Below, one piece after another: positions 39,198-49,654 of a stretch of 64,000 bases of DNA (within the stretch, counting starts at the first letter, position 1; each line of letters begins with the position of its first letter). The stretch is from assembly GCA_002256435.1 (NCBI GenBank), contig NKJC01000003.1:310001-374000 (forward strand). The letters run 5' to 3'. Below the pieces are notes generated by a model. The model made no database searches, was not told where the DNA came from, and saw nothing but the letters and a program-made list of their open reading frames with translations. This DNA comes from Chitinophagaceae bacterium BSSC1. GTDB lineage: Bacteria; Bacteroidota; Bacteroidia; Chitinophagales; Chitinophagaceae. The position numbers and the translations under genes are program-made.

Positions 39198-41309
39198 TTA
39201 TTTCCAACTGTGAGTAGAAACATTTTCATAAAAATTCAAATAGGCAAGGCTCACATTCCAATTGGCATTGTAAACTGTCCATCCTTCCCCATGGCGTGGT
39301 AGCCCATTGGGATTAAACGGATACATCTCCGAACCCGGAAGAGAACAAAGCGCTCCTCTGACATTTTCAAGTCGTGCACACACATCGTGACGCGGATCAG
39401 GGAAAGGCCAGACCTTTTCAATTCCAACAAATCCAAGTTCAGGATGATTGGCGCAATGAGCATTTTGAGGATTTCGTCCGTTGAAGTTATCATAATGGGC
39501 ATATGCTAATTCCACCAAACGCTTCCTAAGGCTACCATTATCAAGTACCATGGCCACGGACAAGCCACAAGCCGGGAAAGCAATAACATTACCAGCTTCA
39601 TTGTAACCTGGCAGCGTCCAATTATTCTTATCAAACTTGCGAAAGTCCCACATGTTATCGCTAAGAGAAACAACATTTTCAGCCCATTCAACCAACTTTT
39701 GTTTTAATCCCCTTGGGGCTTGTTCCGGATAATTAGTCATAAAGAAAGCCAGTCCCGTAACCAGTTTATGTTCACTCTGGCGCTGTCCCTTGGTAAATGC
39801 CGGATTATTCCAGTCTGCATTTTCGATAATCCATTTGGTTTGATTTTTTGCCGCTTCAAGATATTTTCCAGAATTTTCAAGCTTCTCTCTTTTAGCAACC
39901 TCATACATCAACAAATTTGGCAAGATAGAATGTCCGGGGCAATGGCGCCCTTTGCCATTCCCAATTGTTGTTTGCACATCCAAAAGGCCTGACCTTGTCC
40001 ACCATTTCAATGTGGAATCAAGCACCATTTGGTAGAACTCCTTTTCAATGTATTGTTGATAAGCCGGATATCCATAAAGGAAAAATGCGAATTGCTCAAT
40101 GGTCTGTCCGTGCAATTGCTCTCCCAATAAATCTCCTGATGGATCTGCAGAAACAGGATCCAGCAAGTTCCATCCAATGCCGAATCTTATATTTTGGATA
40201 ATATCAGGGATGTTGTCTGATTTTGGTGGAGGAAGTTGGGAATAATATGCTTTTGCAGTGGATATAGCATCTTTATCATTAGGTTCTTTAGTTGCCTTGA
40301 AACCCGTTGAAAAGAGAAACTCTTTCTCCTTAGCCCAGCTCAATGTAACCGGCATTTTATCAAAGGCTTCCGGATTGGAGAGGTAAAGCAAGACCATTGA
40401 CGGCACTTCATAAGTGTAATACGTTCCGTCGCGCCAGGCAGTTCCTCCGTAGGCCGATGCATGGGAACCCACCATACTACGGGCATCATTAAAGAATTCG
40501 ACAGCAGGCTGGTATGCCATGTTCTGGATGGCATATTTGCCGATTACAAAAGGAAAGGAAGAACCAGACATTAATCCATCCCCTTCTACATAAATAAAAT
40601 ATTCTTTCCCTTTAAAATCAATAGGATTAAACCCTGTAAAATCTCCTTTCCCATTTTGCAACTTTCCCTGAAAAACAACTTTGTCGGTGTCTTTTTCTTT
40701 AATAAAAAACGGAAGATTCGTTTTGGCTGTTGGAACTGTAAAACCTTTAGGCGCATTAAAATTATAAGCAACCTGGTTAACACAAACCAAATGTTTGACA
40801 GTCTGAAAGGGTACCTCTTTTTCAATTTGAAGTCCATACGACTGAGCCGGAACATCTTTCCCCCACACCTGGATTTCGAGTATTCCAAAGGTTGTTTCGC
40901 ACGTAACCATCATCCGGATTGCGCTGCTACTAATCGGCTCCGGCAGCGTAAAGTTTAAAGTGGATGCAAAGTTATTTTTGTATGCTGAGTTTGGGATATT
41001 CACCCAGTTTTCTGCTTTTTTGTATTGAAATGAGAAATCTCTTAATGGTAGGATTCCGGCATGGTCAAAATACAATTGTATTCCACCAATTTTAAATTCA
41101 GCGGTTAAATCAATTTCAATCCAATGATTTTTTCCTTTAGGATCAAACCTTACCCCACCTGTAATCAGGCTGGCATCTGTAAATCTTTTTGTCTTACTTT
41201 CATTCCAACTTGTTGTGACTGGTTTTCCATTCGCCAAATTAATAAAAGATTGAGCAATGCAGTTTTGTATATTAAAGAATATAACAATTCCTAGAATTAA
41301 ATTTTTCAT
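39198..41309 (-). CDS. divergent GH9-like protein with N-terminal F5/8-type domain
   Basis: FINLANGKPVTTSWNESKTKRFTDASLITGG...WIEIDLTAEFKIGGIQLYFD, then HLVCVNQVAYNFNAPKGFTV (CelD_N-like); RDGTYYTYEVPSMVLLYLSNP; GEGWTVYNANWNVSLAYLNF. Confidence 0.65.
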   Translation of the reverse strand: MKNLILGIVIFFNIQNCIAQSFINLANGKPVTTSWNESKTKRFTDASLITGGVRFDPKGKNHWIEIDLTAEFKIGGIQLYFDHAGILPLRDFSFQYKKAENWVNIPNSAYKNNFASTLNFTLPEPISSSAIRMMVTCETTFGILEIQVWGKDVPAQSYGLQIEKEVPFQTVKHLVCVNQVAYNFNAPKGFTVPTAKTNLPFFIKEKDTDKVVFQGKLQNGKGDFTGFNPIDFKGKEYFIYVEGDGLMSGSSFPFVIGKYAIQNMAYQPAVEFFNDARSMVGSHASAYGGTAWRDGTYYTYEVPSMVLLYLSNPEAFDKMPVTLSWAKEKEFLFSTGFKATKEPNDKDAISTAKAYYSQLPPPKSDNIPDIIQNIRFGIGWNLLDPVSADPSGDLLGEQLHGQTIEQFAFFLYGYPAYQQYIEKEFYQMVLDSTLKWWTRSGLLDVQTTIGNGKGRHCPGHSILPNLLMYEVAKREKLENSGKYLEAAKNQTKWIIENADWNNPAFTKGQRQSEHKLVTGLAFFMTNYPEQAPRGLKQKLVEWAENVVSLSDNMWDFRKFDKNNWTLPGYNEAGNVIAFPACGLSVAMVLDNGSLRKRLVELAYAHYDNFNGRNPQNAHCANHPELGFVGIEKVWPFPDPRHDVCARLENVRGALCSLPGSEMYPFNPNGLPRHGEGWTVYNANWNVSLAYLNFYENVSTHSWK

Positions 41310-41315
41310 AGATAA

Positions 41316-42407
41316 TTATTTTTTCCCGTCAAATGATAACGGTATTTGCACATTATAAGAATGGCCAAGTGTTTCATTAACCGCACAAAGCAAGGCTATC
41401 AGTTTTCCGTTTTCAAAAAAAAGCTGGGGTCTTTCCAATGCTTCTAATTGTTTAATACTTCCATCAGCCCATTTGATTTTCAAATCTGAAACAAGAGGGT
41501 GTTTTGCCAATTTCCAATCCAATCCGTCTAGTGAATAAAACAAGACTAAACTTCTACCTGCATTTGTGAAAGCGCCTTTCATATCTTTCACAATAGCGTA
41601 ATAACAATTATCCTGATACCAGACAAATGGATCCTCGGCTGGGAAGTCAACATTTTCAACTGTGAAAATGGGTTTGTTTTGTTTTACATATGGGCCTTCT
41701 GGTTTATTAGCAATTGCAGTTAAATGCACAACTGGGCCACCAAAGGGTTGTGGTTTTTTACGTGCAACTGCTTTATATACCATGAGAAAACGTCCGTCAG
41801 GCATTTGGGTCACAGATGGATTTGCCACCATTTGAGCATCGTAGGCAGTGGTATCTGACGAAATATCAAGGATTGGTTTATCAAATCGTTTCCATGGACC
41901 ATTTGGATTATCCGCAATGACTACTCCTATTCGTTGATTGTTTCTATGTGTCCAATTCAATTGTGGACTGGTAATTTTACCATCTCCATAATTACCAGCA
42001 TAATACAAATAATATTTACCATTAAAAAAATGAACTGTAGGATTGTGTGAATACATTCCATCCCAAAAATTAGGACCACGATGAGGGATTACTAAATCTT
42101 TAAATTCAAAAGGCCCAAAAGGAGAATCAGATATAGCATGTGCTACTTCTGAACTTGTTACCCAAGCTGCCATGCCTAAATTTCTTGGCCATCTTGAATA
42201 AAAAAGGTGGTACTTATTATCAATATGAGATTTAACTAGTGTACCACACCATATATAGGAACTATCATTTATAAATTGGGCTGTTAAGGGAATCGGCTGA
42301 ATCATTTTCTCCAAATTCAATTCACCCGCAATTGGATGCTCTTTTTGAGAAAATACAGCTGTTGAACACAGCATACAAAATAAATATAGTAACCGCTTTT
42401 TTTTCAT
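41316..42407 (-). CDS. five-bladed beta-propeller glycosidase-like protein; paralog of 15498-16736
   Basis: YIWCGTLVKSHIDNKYHLFYSRWPRN, SHNPTVHFFNGKYYLYYAGN, DKPILDISSDTTAYDAQMVANPS, AEDPFVWYQDNCYYAIVKD. Confidence 0.72.
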   Translation of the reverse strand: MKKKRLLYLFCMLCSTAVFSQKEHPIAGELNLEKMIQPIPLTAQFINDSSYIWCGTLVKSHIDNKYHLFYSRWPRNLGMAAWVTSSEVAHAISDSPFGPFEFKDLVIPHRGPNFWDGMYSHNPTVHFFNGKYYLYYAGNYGDGKITSPQLNWTHRNNQRIGVVIADNPNGPWKRFDKPILDISSDTTAYDAQMVANPSVTQMPDGRFLMVYKAVARKKPQPFGGPVVHLTAIANKPEGPYVKQNKPIFTVENVDFPAEDPFVWYQDNCYYAIVKDMKGAFTNAGRSLVLFYSLDGLDWKLAKHPLVSDLKIKWADGSIKQLEALERPQLFFENGKLIALLCAVNETLGHSYNVQIPLSFDGKK

Positions 42408-42470
42408 GGTAAGCTTTTAAAGTTGATTTTTGAAGAATCCTTTAATATTAAATATATATCCCCGTAACTG

Positions 42471-45400
42471 TTACTCAATTGTCAAAGGAATATATTGCTT
42501 AGCTATCAGATAAACTGGCCCAACTAAACCTGCGGGTAATAATGGCGTATCTTTTTTATGATAGTACCAAACAACAAATGCCTTTCTGTTTTTTTCAGGA
42601 CGAGATTGATTTTTCAGAAACCAATCAGGATAGGCTTTCATCATTCGGCCATTGGCTCCCCTATCTACTCCCCATTCAAAATCTGCCGGGTATTGTTCAT
42701 CACCCACTAATAAATTATGCCAGGAATTAACTACATCAATTTCAATAATATTAGTACCCACTTTCAATAAATCAGAGATATCACTAGTAAAGGGGGGATT
42801 CCAAAATATCCTATTCATTTTGCCATTAACCTTTACCGTTGCTAAATCATACACCTTACCCAAAACAAGTTGAAAATCTTTCCCATTTTTTAATGAGGAT
42901 GTGCTTAAATCAAAGCTGATTTTATATGTTGCAGTACCTGAAAAGTATTTTATAGAATCGGCTGTGTTATTGGAAAAAGAACCTAATGTTTTAATATTCG
43001 AAATAAATGATTTTCCCACAGGCGGATGAAAGGTTACCTCTTCAGTAAATTTTAATGGAATAGTGTCTGCCGATTTCAAATCAAAGGACTTTGTCTTTCC
43101 AGATTTAAAGTGCATAATTCCTGTAACCGGTATAACAGACTCTAAAACGGGTACTCCGCTTTTTAATGTATTGATCTGATATTCAGAACTTGCTTCTATT
43201 CCTGTTAAATGATCTAAACCAGTTGGGATATTCTTTCTAAACACTACAAATAGGGATTTATGTTTAGGAAGAATCAGATCAACTTCGGTGGCATTATTTT
43301 GTGTTCTCCAAATAGGTGCTTGAAAAATCGTTCCAGTTTCTGCATCCCATAATTCAGGTATCATTTTTAATACAGAAAACGATACAGTGAATTTTTTATC
43401 GGCTTCGCCTACATTGGCAATAAAATACCAAGACGCTTTACCATTGGTACGTTGTTGTATTTGAATATCTAAATCTGGATTCAAAAGTTTATAGGTTGGT
43501 AAGCAACCAAGCTTTTCTAAAATGTTGTTTAGCCCTTTAGAAGAACTATCTGTATAGAGAATACCTTTACCAATTTGTTTAACAGGAATGTTCTCTTTAC
43601 CCCACAATGAATTTGCGAGTTTGGTGATTGTTACATCGCTATTGGGATAATTTGACAAACTTGGAGAAGCTACTGGTTTAGCAGAAATGATTGTTGCACC
43701 TTGTTGTAACAAATCTTCTATTTTAGAAACGATTTCAGGAAGCAATTTTCCATTGTGGGGTATTGTTAACACAAAATAGCTTCTTCCAGAGGGAAGCACA
43801 ATTTTCCCGTTGACCACTTTAAGTTTATTTAAGAAAACATCTTTTGAAATGATATCAGTTAGAGGAGAATCACCACCTAGACTAAGTGCATAAATGGTTG
43901 TCTCCCCCTTTTGTAACATAGTCTGAACCTTAGACATATATTGGAAGAATTCTTTACCTGGTTCATACCATGTTTGGTATCTACTAAAATGGGTACCCCA
44001 CCAACCCATGCCTAACGCGGGTTGATATTTGTCATCAAAAGGTTGATGCACCCAATGATGTAGTACCATTCTGTTCACACCAGTTGCATAACCGCCATCA
44101 AGTGTAGGTTTTAAAAAAGAGGGAACTTCTGACCATTTGGAATATATTGGAGAACCAGTTAAAGCTTCTGCTGCAATGATATTTCTACCTGCTGCACGGG
44201 CAGAACCGGTTACTACTGGATTAGCGGGAGTTTTTCTTCCACTCCAAAATTCCCGCATAGGAATATCAGCTAAAGCAGAACCTTCTACTATGCTAAATGG
44301 ACCACCATAAGCTTCATGCTGAACCTGCATACCCACTGCATGTATCATATTAGCAGCAGGCTTCCATCCATTTGTAAAAAACAATTGACTAATAACGTCT
44401 TTATAATCCCACTCAAACCTAGCGCTCAGTTCTTTATTTTCAATTTCACGTTGTGTGGGCAATAAAGGATCCTGGGGATTGTTAGCTTTTTTACCATTTC
44501 TTACTGTAGCATTAAAAGTCATCAACCAGGGTAATGGATCATAGCCTTTTAACTTAATAAAATCTGATCTAAAGCTTTCACTCCAATTTTGATTACCCGC
44601 TTCATAACTATCAATTAAAAAATGTTTCAACCCAGTACCCAATAATGGGCCTAAATGTGTTTTTAAAGGTTCAATTACATTTGTCCAATGCAATTTGGTC
44701 ATAGACAGACTCATTTTATCTGCTTCCAAAACCTTTCCTAATAAATCATCCGGAATTGGATGAGGTGGCCTACCAGTTGATGCGTGTGCTAATCTATAAA
44801 CAACCCATTTTCCAATTGGAGAAGACCATTGGAGAATTCCATTTGCATCCATTTTTGATGAAATATCAAGTACTTCTGTTAATTTAATAGAAGATTTATT
44901 GGCAGGAATGGCTAATACCGCAATATCCTTAAACCAAGAAACAGTTCTTCCTGTTTTTCCCCATCCTTCATCAGCAACAATAATTGGCTTGGGTAGTTGT
45001 TGGGATATATTGGTATTGCCTTCAATAATGGTTTCACTCCAAACCAACTGTTGCATGCTTTGTGCTTCATCAATCCATGGTCCACCTGTAGTAGAATAGC
45101 CAACGGTATTATGCAACCCCAAATCAAGACCCAATCGTTTTGCTTCAGAAGCCGCGTGCTTGATGGCTTCCCAATATTTGGGGCTTCTATATGTTTGATC
45201 AGGCCAAGGATTATTCAAAGTAGGTAAGTGACTTTCTACAACTGAGGAAGAAATATTGAAAATGGTAGCACCACCTATTCCAGAAGCTTTCATAGCTTCT
45301 AAATCTTTTGTAATACCTTCTTTTGAGAAGTTGGATCCTAACCAATGCCACCAAACATATGGTCTATAGACTATAGGGGGATGTAAAAAATCATTCTCAA

Positions 45401-45509
45401 GTGTAGTTGATAATCCAGAATTGCTTGAATGATTTTCTTTTTGAGAGTAACCATTAACATTGGTAAAAAAAAGAAATACTATGATCAATATAAAATATCT
45501 TTTCTTCAT
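42471..45509 (-). CDS. GH106-like (alpha-L-rhamnosidase-type) glycosidase
   Basis: HPPIVYRPYVWWHWLGSNFSKEGITKDLEAMKASGIGGATIFNIS; LGLDLGLHNTVGYSTTGGPWI; C-terminal beta-sandwich with VNGKMNRIFWNPPFTSDISDLLKVGTNIIEIDVVNSWHNLLVGDEQYP. Confidence 0.8.
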   Translation of the reverse strand: MKKRYFILIIVFLFFTNVNGYSQKENHSSNSGLSTTLENDFLHPPIVYRPYVWWHWLGSNFSKEGITKDLEAMKASGIGGATIFNISSSVVESHLPTLNNPWPDQTYRSPKYWEAIKHAASEAKRLGLDLGLHNTVGYSTTGGPWIDEAQSMQQLVWSETIIEGNTNISQQLPKPIIVADEGWGKTGRTVSWFKDIAVLAIPANKSSIKLTEVLDISSKMDANGILQWSSPIGKWVVYRLAHASTGRPPHPIPDDLLGKVLEADKMSLSMTKLHWTNVIEPLKTHLGPLLGTGLKHFLIDSYEAGNQNWSESFRSDFIKLKGYDPLPWLMTFNATVRNGKKANNPQDPLLPTQREIENKELSARFEWDYKDVISQLFFTNGWKPAANMIHAVGMQVQHEAYGGPFSIVEGSALADIPMREFWSGRKTPANPVVTGSARAAGRNIIAAEALTGSPIYSKWSEVPSFLKPTLDGGYATGVNRMVLHHWVHQPFDDKYQPALGMGWWGTHFSRYQTWYEPGKEFFQYMSKVQTMLQKGETTIYALSLGGDSPLTDIISKDVFLNKLKVVNGKIVLPSGRSYFVLTIPHNGKLLPEIVSKIEDLLQQGATIISAKPVASPSLSNYPNSDVTITKLANSLWGKENIPVKQIGKGILYTDSSSKGLNNILEKLGCLPTYKLLNPDLDIQIQQRTNGKASWYFIANVGEADKKFTVSFSVLKMIPELWDAETGTIFQAPIWRTQNNATEVDLILPKHKSLFVVFRKNIPTGLDHLTGIEASSEYQINTLKSGVPVLESVIPVTGIMHFKSGKTKSFDLKSADTIPLKFTEEVTFHPPVGKSFISNIKTLGSFSNNTADSIKYFSGTATYKISFDLSTSSLKNGKDFQLVLGKVYDLATVKVNGKMNRIFWNPPFTSDISDLLKVGTNIIEIDVVNSWHNLLVGDEQYPADFEWGVDRGANGRMMKAYPDWFLKNQSRPEKNRKAFVVWYYHKKDTPLLPAGLVGPVYLIAKQYIPLTIE

Positions 45510-45576
45510 CTGATTGAAAATTAAAAATGAACACTAGTGTTAATACTTCTTTTAATACTTGCTTCTAATAAGTTGA

Positions 45577-47874
45577 TTATCTAATAAAATCTAGTACCTG
45601 CCAATTTTGATTTTTAATGAGTTGTTTACCTTTCTTGATACCAAATGGATGAACCAAAATAGCATTGTGCTTCACTGCTTCTAATGTAGGACTGATAGAA
45701 TTTCCAGTTGATAACATAATGGAATCTCCCTTTTTTAAATGAACTAATATTTCTCCGTTTCCCAAATACTTAATTGCATTCTTAGTGGAAACAGCCACAG
45801 GTTCTAATTGACTAGCGTAAATTGATTTAAGAATAAAATCTTCCCCTGTTACACTTTTTACTTTAATCCATTCAAGCCGCTTATTTTTCATTGAAGCGCT
45901 CACAAAGAAGCCTCCTTCTGCTTTTAAATCAGAAAAGTTTGCATCTTTCCATTCTTCTGGCAAAGCTGGAAATACATGAATCTTACCACCCCAACTTTGC
46001 AATAACATTTCAAGTACCGATGCTGCGCCACTTAAAGGCGTTTCAATAACTGGATTTCTCCCATCGCTTTCCGTATAAAATGTATTAGCATGAAACTGAC
46101 TAATACCCGTGCTACCCGTTAAAAATTGTTGTAGGTTTTTATTGGCATCATCTCCCCTACCTAATGCCGCGTATAAAGATGCGGCACCTGTATAAGAATA
46201 ACCTGCCAATGATTTACCAGATTCAATTTTATGCCAGTGATCCACAGATTTATCTACTAAAATACTATCCTCTTTTTTATCCGGTTTCAACTGAAAAAGT
46301 GGATACAAGGCTAATAAGTGAGAATAATGTCTGTGCGAAATATCAACAGATTGATGACTTCCTATCATTAATCCATTTTTATCAATAGGATAAGACACTA
46401 ATTTCTCCAATATCTGATTCCACTGCTTCAATTCATTTTTAAAAATTCCTGATTTTTCACAAGTCTGAATCATGGTATTCAATAACCATCGGAGATTTGC
46501 AAGATTGTAATTAGAATTGGTATATTTTTCAAACCCTTTATATTCGGGTGACTCCATAGGAAGAAGCTGAATATTTCCTAAAGAATCATTCACCATCATT
46601 TTCTGATAACAAGCATAAATTTGAAATGCCTTTGGCAACCATTTTTCCTTGATTGCCTGCCAATTTCCATCATAAGCATATTGTTTCCAATAATTATTCA
46701 GAGTCCAACAGAGATCACCAAGCTTGGGACCACAAAATCTATTTAAGAGCACTTCAAAATTATCATCAACAATTTTTATCATGTTTTCTCCTAATGCAAG
46801 ATGATTACTGGTGTAAACTGGAAAATAGGTTAATTGAATATTTAAGTTCCACCACATTCCAGGCCATTGACTTGTTTTATAATAAGGGCCAAATAAATCT
46901 ACAGCAGGTCCGTCAGGTCTAGAGCATGTTGCCATTTTGTATAACTGAATCCAATAGAATGCCTCAACCCTTGCATCGGGTATACTCAAAAAAGATTTTT
47001 GGTAAAACTGGTGCCACCAATTTTGATGTAGCTTTTTAATATTGTTAGGTGACTCTTTTTGTGCACCAGCAATTGCTTCAATTGCTACTTTTTCAGATTT
47101 ATTTGCAATAGGAACTTCATTAGCAATACTTAGATAGAGGGTACTTTGTTCTTCTTTACTGGAAACCAATTCAGTCCAAACAGTTGCATAATCTCCACCC
47201 GCCAATAATGGCTGCTTAATAATATGGAATTGATCTTGAATGAATAATTGCGGTGATGGATTGGTAATATATGACTTAGACTCATTGTTATTGGGGAAAA
47301 CCAATGCCCTTGGCGAAGAGGGATTTCCGGGTAAAAAACGCCATTTATATGCAGCTTTTTCTTCTCCATTTTTTTCAGTTGAAACAACTTCAATTATTTC
47401 TACATTTTGATGATAGGGCACATACGCTTTAATTTCAATGGTACCTGCTGTTGTAATGAATTTGCCTTTTATTTCAGCATTCCAAATATCTTGTTCCATA
47501 GTACCAGATAAGATTTTCCCAAAAGGCTTTAGTAACATTGCTCCCACTTCTAGTCTACAGAAATCATACAAAACACTAGTCCCAGGTACTCCAAAAGATG
47601 TTTTTTTGTCTGGAGCTTTTCTATGGTCAGTCACATCCGTTCTTCCAACATGAAAAACAATACTACTATCCAATTGAGAAACATAAACCATCATTCCAAT
47701 TTGGCCATTACCTGTAAATGCTCCTTCATTCCATTGCAAGGGCATTTCCTCCCATACTAGATTATGCTGTTGGATAAATGATGGCCAATTAACCTTCATG
47801 CTTGGATATACATTTTGAGCAATAACATATGTATATCCTAAAATGGAAAGAAAAAAAGCAAATAATTTTTTCAT
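45577..47874 (-). CDS. GH95-like (alpha/alpha)6 glycosidase
   Basis: WEEMPLQWNEGAFTGNGQIGMMVYVSQ; WPGMWWNLNIQLTYFPVYTSNHL; DISHRHYSHLLALYPLFQL; LLQSWGGKIHVFPALPEEW. Confidence 0.75.
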   Translation of the reverse strand: MKKLFAFFLSILGYTYVIAQNVYPSMKVNWPSFIQQHNLVWEEMPLQWNEGAFTGNGQIGMMVYVSQLDSSIVFHVGRTDVTDHRKAPDKKTSFGVPGTSVLYDFCRLEVGAMLLKPFGKILSGTMEQDIWNAEIKGKFITTAGTIEIKAYVPYHQNVEIIEVVSTEKNGEEKAAYKWRFLPGNPSSPRALVFPNNNESKSYITNPSPQLFIQDQFHIIKQPLLAGGDYATVWTELVSSKEEQSTLYLSIANEVPIANKSEKVAIEAIAGAQKESPNNIKKLHQNWWHQFYQKSFLSIPDARVEAFYWIQLYKMATCSRPDGPAVDLFGPYYKTSQWPGMWWNLNIQLTYFPVYTSNHLALGENMIKIVDDNFEVLLNRFCGPKLGDLCWTLNNYWKQYAYDGNWQAIKEKWLPKAFQIYACYQKMMVNDSLGNIQLLPMESPEYKGFEKYTNSNYNLANLRWLLNTMIQTCEKSGIFKNELKQWNQILEKLVSYPIDKNGLMIGSHQSVDISHRHYSHLLALYPLFQLKPDKKEDSILVDKSVDHWHKIESGKSLAGYSYTGAASLYAALGRGDDANKNLQQFLTGSTGISQFHANTFYTESDGRNPVIETPLSGAASVLEMLLQSWGGKIHVFPALPEEWKDANFSDLKAEGGFFVSASMKNKRLEWIKVKSVTGEDFILKSIYASQLEPVAVSTKNAIKYLGNGEILVHLKKGDSIMLSTGNSISPTLEAVKHNAILVHPFGIKKGKQLIKNQNWQVLDFIR

Positions 47875-47924
47875 ACTTATTTCTAGTTGTAAGAATCTCT
47901 TACCTAATCAGAAATGCAGATAAT

Positions 47925-49607
47925 TTAATTCTCAGTTATTCTAAACCAATCAAAATCCGCTGCTATCCTTTTGTCTGTTCCCCTATTAAATGAATAAATA
48001 CCTACCATCATTCCCATAAATCCCCAATTGGGTGTGCCTTGATCACTCAGGTAAGATGCATTCAAAATAGATCCTGCCTTTTCCCAATTTTTATTATCAT
48101 AACTGTAAAAGAAATCCCTTTGGAGTTTATCAACTGTAACTTTTAGATATAAATTAGTTTGTTTAATATTAGCCACTATATGATTAATGGAAGGAACGCC
48201 AAACTTCATCTCTTCTAATATTAATACAAGCTTACCTGCACTATCTTTTTGCAAACCTAACCTAGCAAATGTTTTTGTATCATAATAACAAGTAATCCCT
48301 GCCTGTTCTTTTGTATCCGGATTAAAATTCATTTTTAAACTGGCTTTATATTTCAACCATCTTTCTCTTTGAACCAGTACATTTCTACCCAGAATTGTAT
48401 CTAAATCAAAATTTCCTGAGTACATCCTCAGAAACCCTTTATTTTCCATTAAACTAATATCCTTTTCAACTGGATTTCTTCTGTATTGCCAAGGCAAGCC
48501 AATGGAAATTCCATCAAATTCATCAGAAACTTTGTTTAGTTGTTTAAACTCTGGCAAATTTGGTTTTATATCAATATCCATTGCTTGTCTACCTGTTTTA
48601 TCCTTAGGCCAGCCATCATTTGTCCATTCAAGTCTAATTAAAGAAGTTTCTCTTCCAAGTTGACTAACCCCCTTGGTAGCTGGCTTATCCTTTAAGATTC
48701 CAGGCAACCAGCGTTGCGATATAACCATGGTAAACCATTCCTCATTTTGAGTCTTAAATATTTTACCATGACCTTGGTGAAAATTAATGGCTTGTTGATT
48801 CTTTTGAGTAAGCGATGGATTGTATGGAGAATTAATAAAGGGGCCATATATATTCTTTGATCTTGCCACCAACATATGGTGACCATTGAACAAACCACCT
48901 GAAGCAGCCATTGTTAAATAGTAATAACCGTCTTTGAATATCAGATGTGGCCCTTCTGGTGCAGCTTTTCTCCCTTCTGTCTCCAACCAAAAAGGTCCTT
49001 CAACAATCTTAGTACATTCTTTGTTGAGTTTAACAATCTTTGTACCGTTTCCAGTTGGTATACCTGCAGCATAAAGCATATAATGATCTCCATTGGGATC
49101 CACAAAATGTGAAGGATCATTACCATTGTCTGTTAGTTGTACTGGTTTAGACCAAGGCCCCATGATTGACTTAGACTTAACCATATAATTTCCTCTTACA
49201 TTATAACTTCTATCTTTTTTTAATTGAACGGTACAATAAAATACATAAAACTCCCCATTATAGTAAGAGATATCTGGCGCCCAAATACCCATGCCATCCC
49301 AATAGGAACTTAGGTCTAAATCTTCTGTCTTATTGAATACATGCCCAATCTGTTTCCAGTTTACTAAGTCCTTAGAATGAGAAATAATAATTCCAGGAAA
49401 ATATTCAAAAGTTGAATTAACGCAATAATAATCATCTCCTACTTTAACAACTGATGGGTCTGGAAAAAAACCGGGAATGACGGGGTTTAGATATTCATTT
49501 TTAGCAAGCTTAGGGTACCATCGATTATCACTACTGTCTTGCGCAATAATATTTATGCAAACACTAAGGCAAATTACAAAAAGAAATATTTTTGAATTTG
49601 AGCGCAT
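47925..49607 (-). CDS. GH43 glycosidase with C-terminal concanavalin-like domain (start corrected from track 49802)
   Basis: NPVIPGFFPDPSVVKVGDDYYCVNSTFEYFPGIIISHSKDLVNWKQIGHV; start at 49607 gives signal peptide MRSNSKIFLFVICLSVCINIIAQ and removes overlap with the GH29 at 49655-51349. Confidence 0.9.
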   Translation of the reverse strand: MRSNSKIFLFVICLSVCINIIAQDSSDNRWYPKLAKNEYLNPVIPGFFPDPSVVKVGDDYYCVNSTFEYFPGIIISHSKDLVNWKQIGHVFNKTEDLDLSSYWDGMGIWAPDISYYNGEFYVFYCTVQLKKDRSYNVRGNYMVKSKSIMGPWSKPVQLTDNGNDPSHFVDPNGDHYMLYAAGIPTGNGTKIVKLNKECTKIVEGPFWLETEGRKAAPEGPHLIFKDGYYYLTMAASGGLFNGHHMLVARSKNIYGPFINSPYNPSLTQKNQQAINFHQGHGKIFKTQNEEWFTMVISQRWLPGILKDKPATKGVSQLGRETSLIRLEWTNDGWPKDKTGRQAMDIDIKPNLPEFKQLNKVSDEFDGISIGLPWQYRRNPVEKDISLMENKGFLRMYSGNFDLDTILGRNVLVQRERWLKYKASLKMNFNPDTKEQAGITCYYDTKTFARLGLQKDSAGKLVLILEEMKFGVPSINHIVANIKQTNLYLKVTVDKLQRDFFYSYDNKNWEKAGSILNASYLSDQGTPNWGFMGMMVGIYSFNRGTDKRIAADFDWFRITEN

Positions 49608-49654
49608 TTCTAAATTAATTGATAAAAGATATTTAGCCGATACTAATAGATTCA

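Noticed and set aside
40586-40888. 100-aa minus-strand ORF nested in the GH9-like gene
   Set aside because: Out-of-frame shadow of a well-supported 703-aa CDS.
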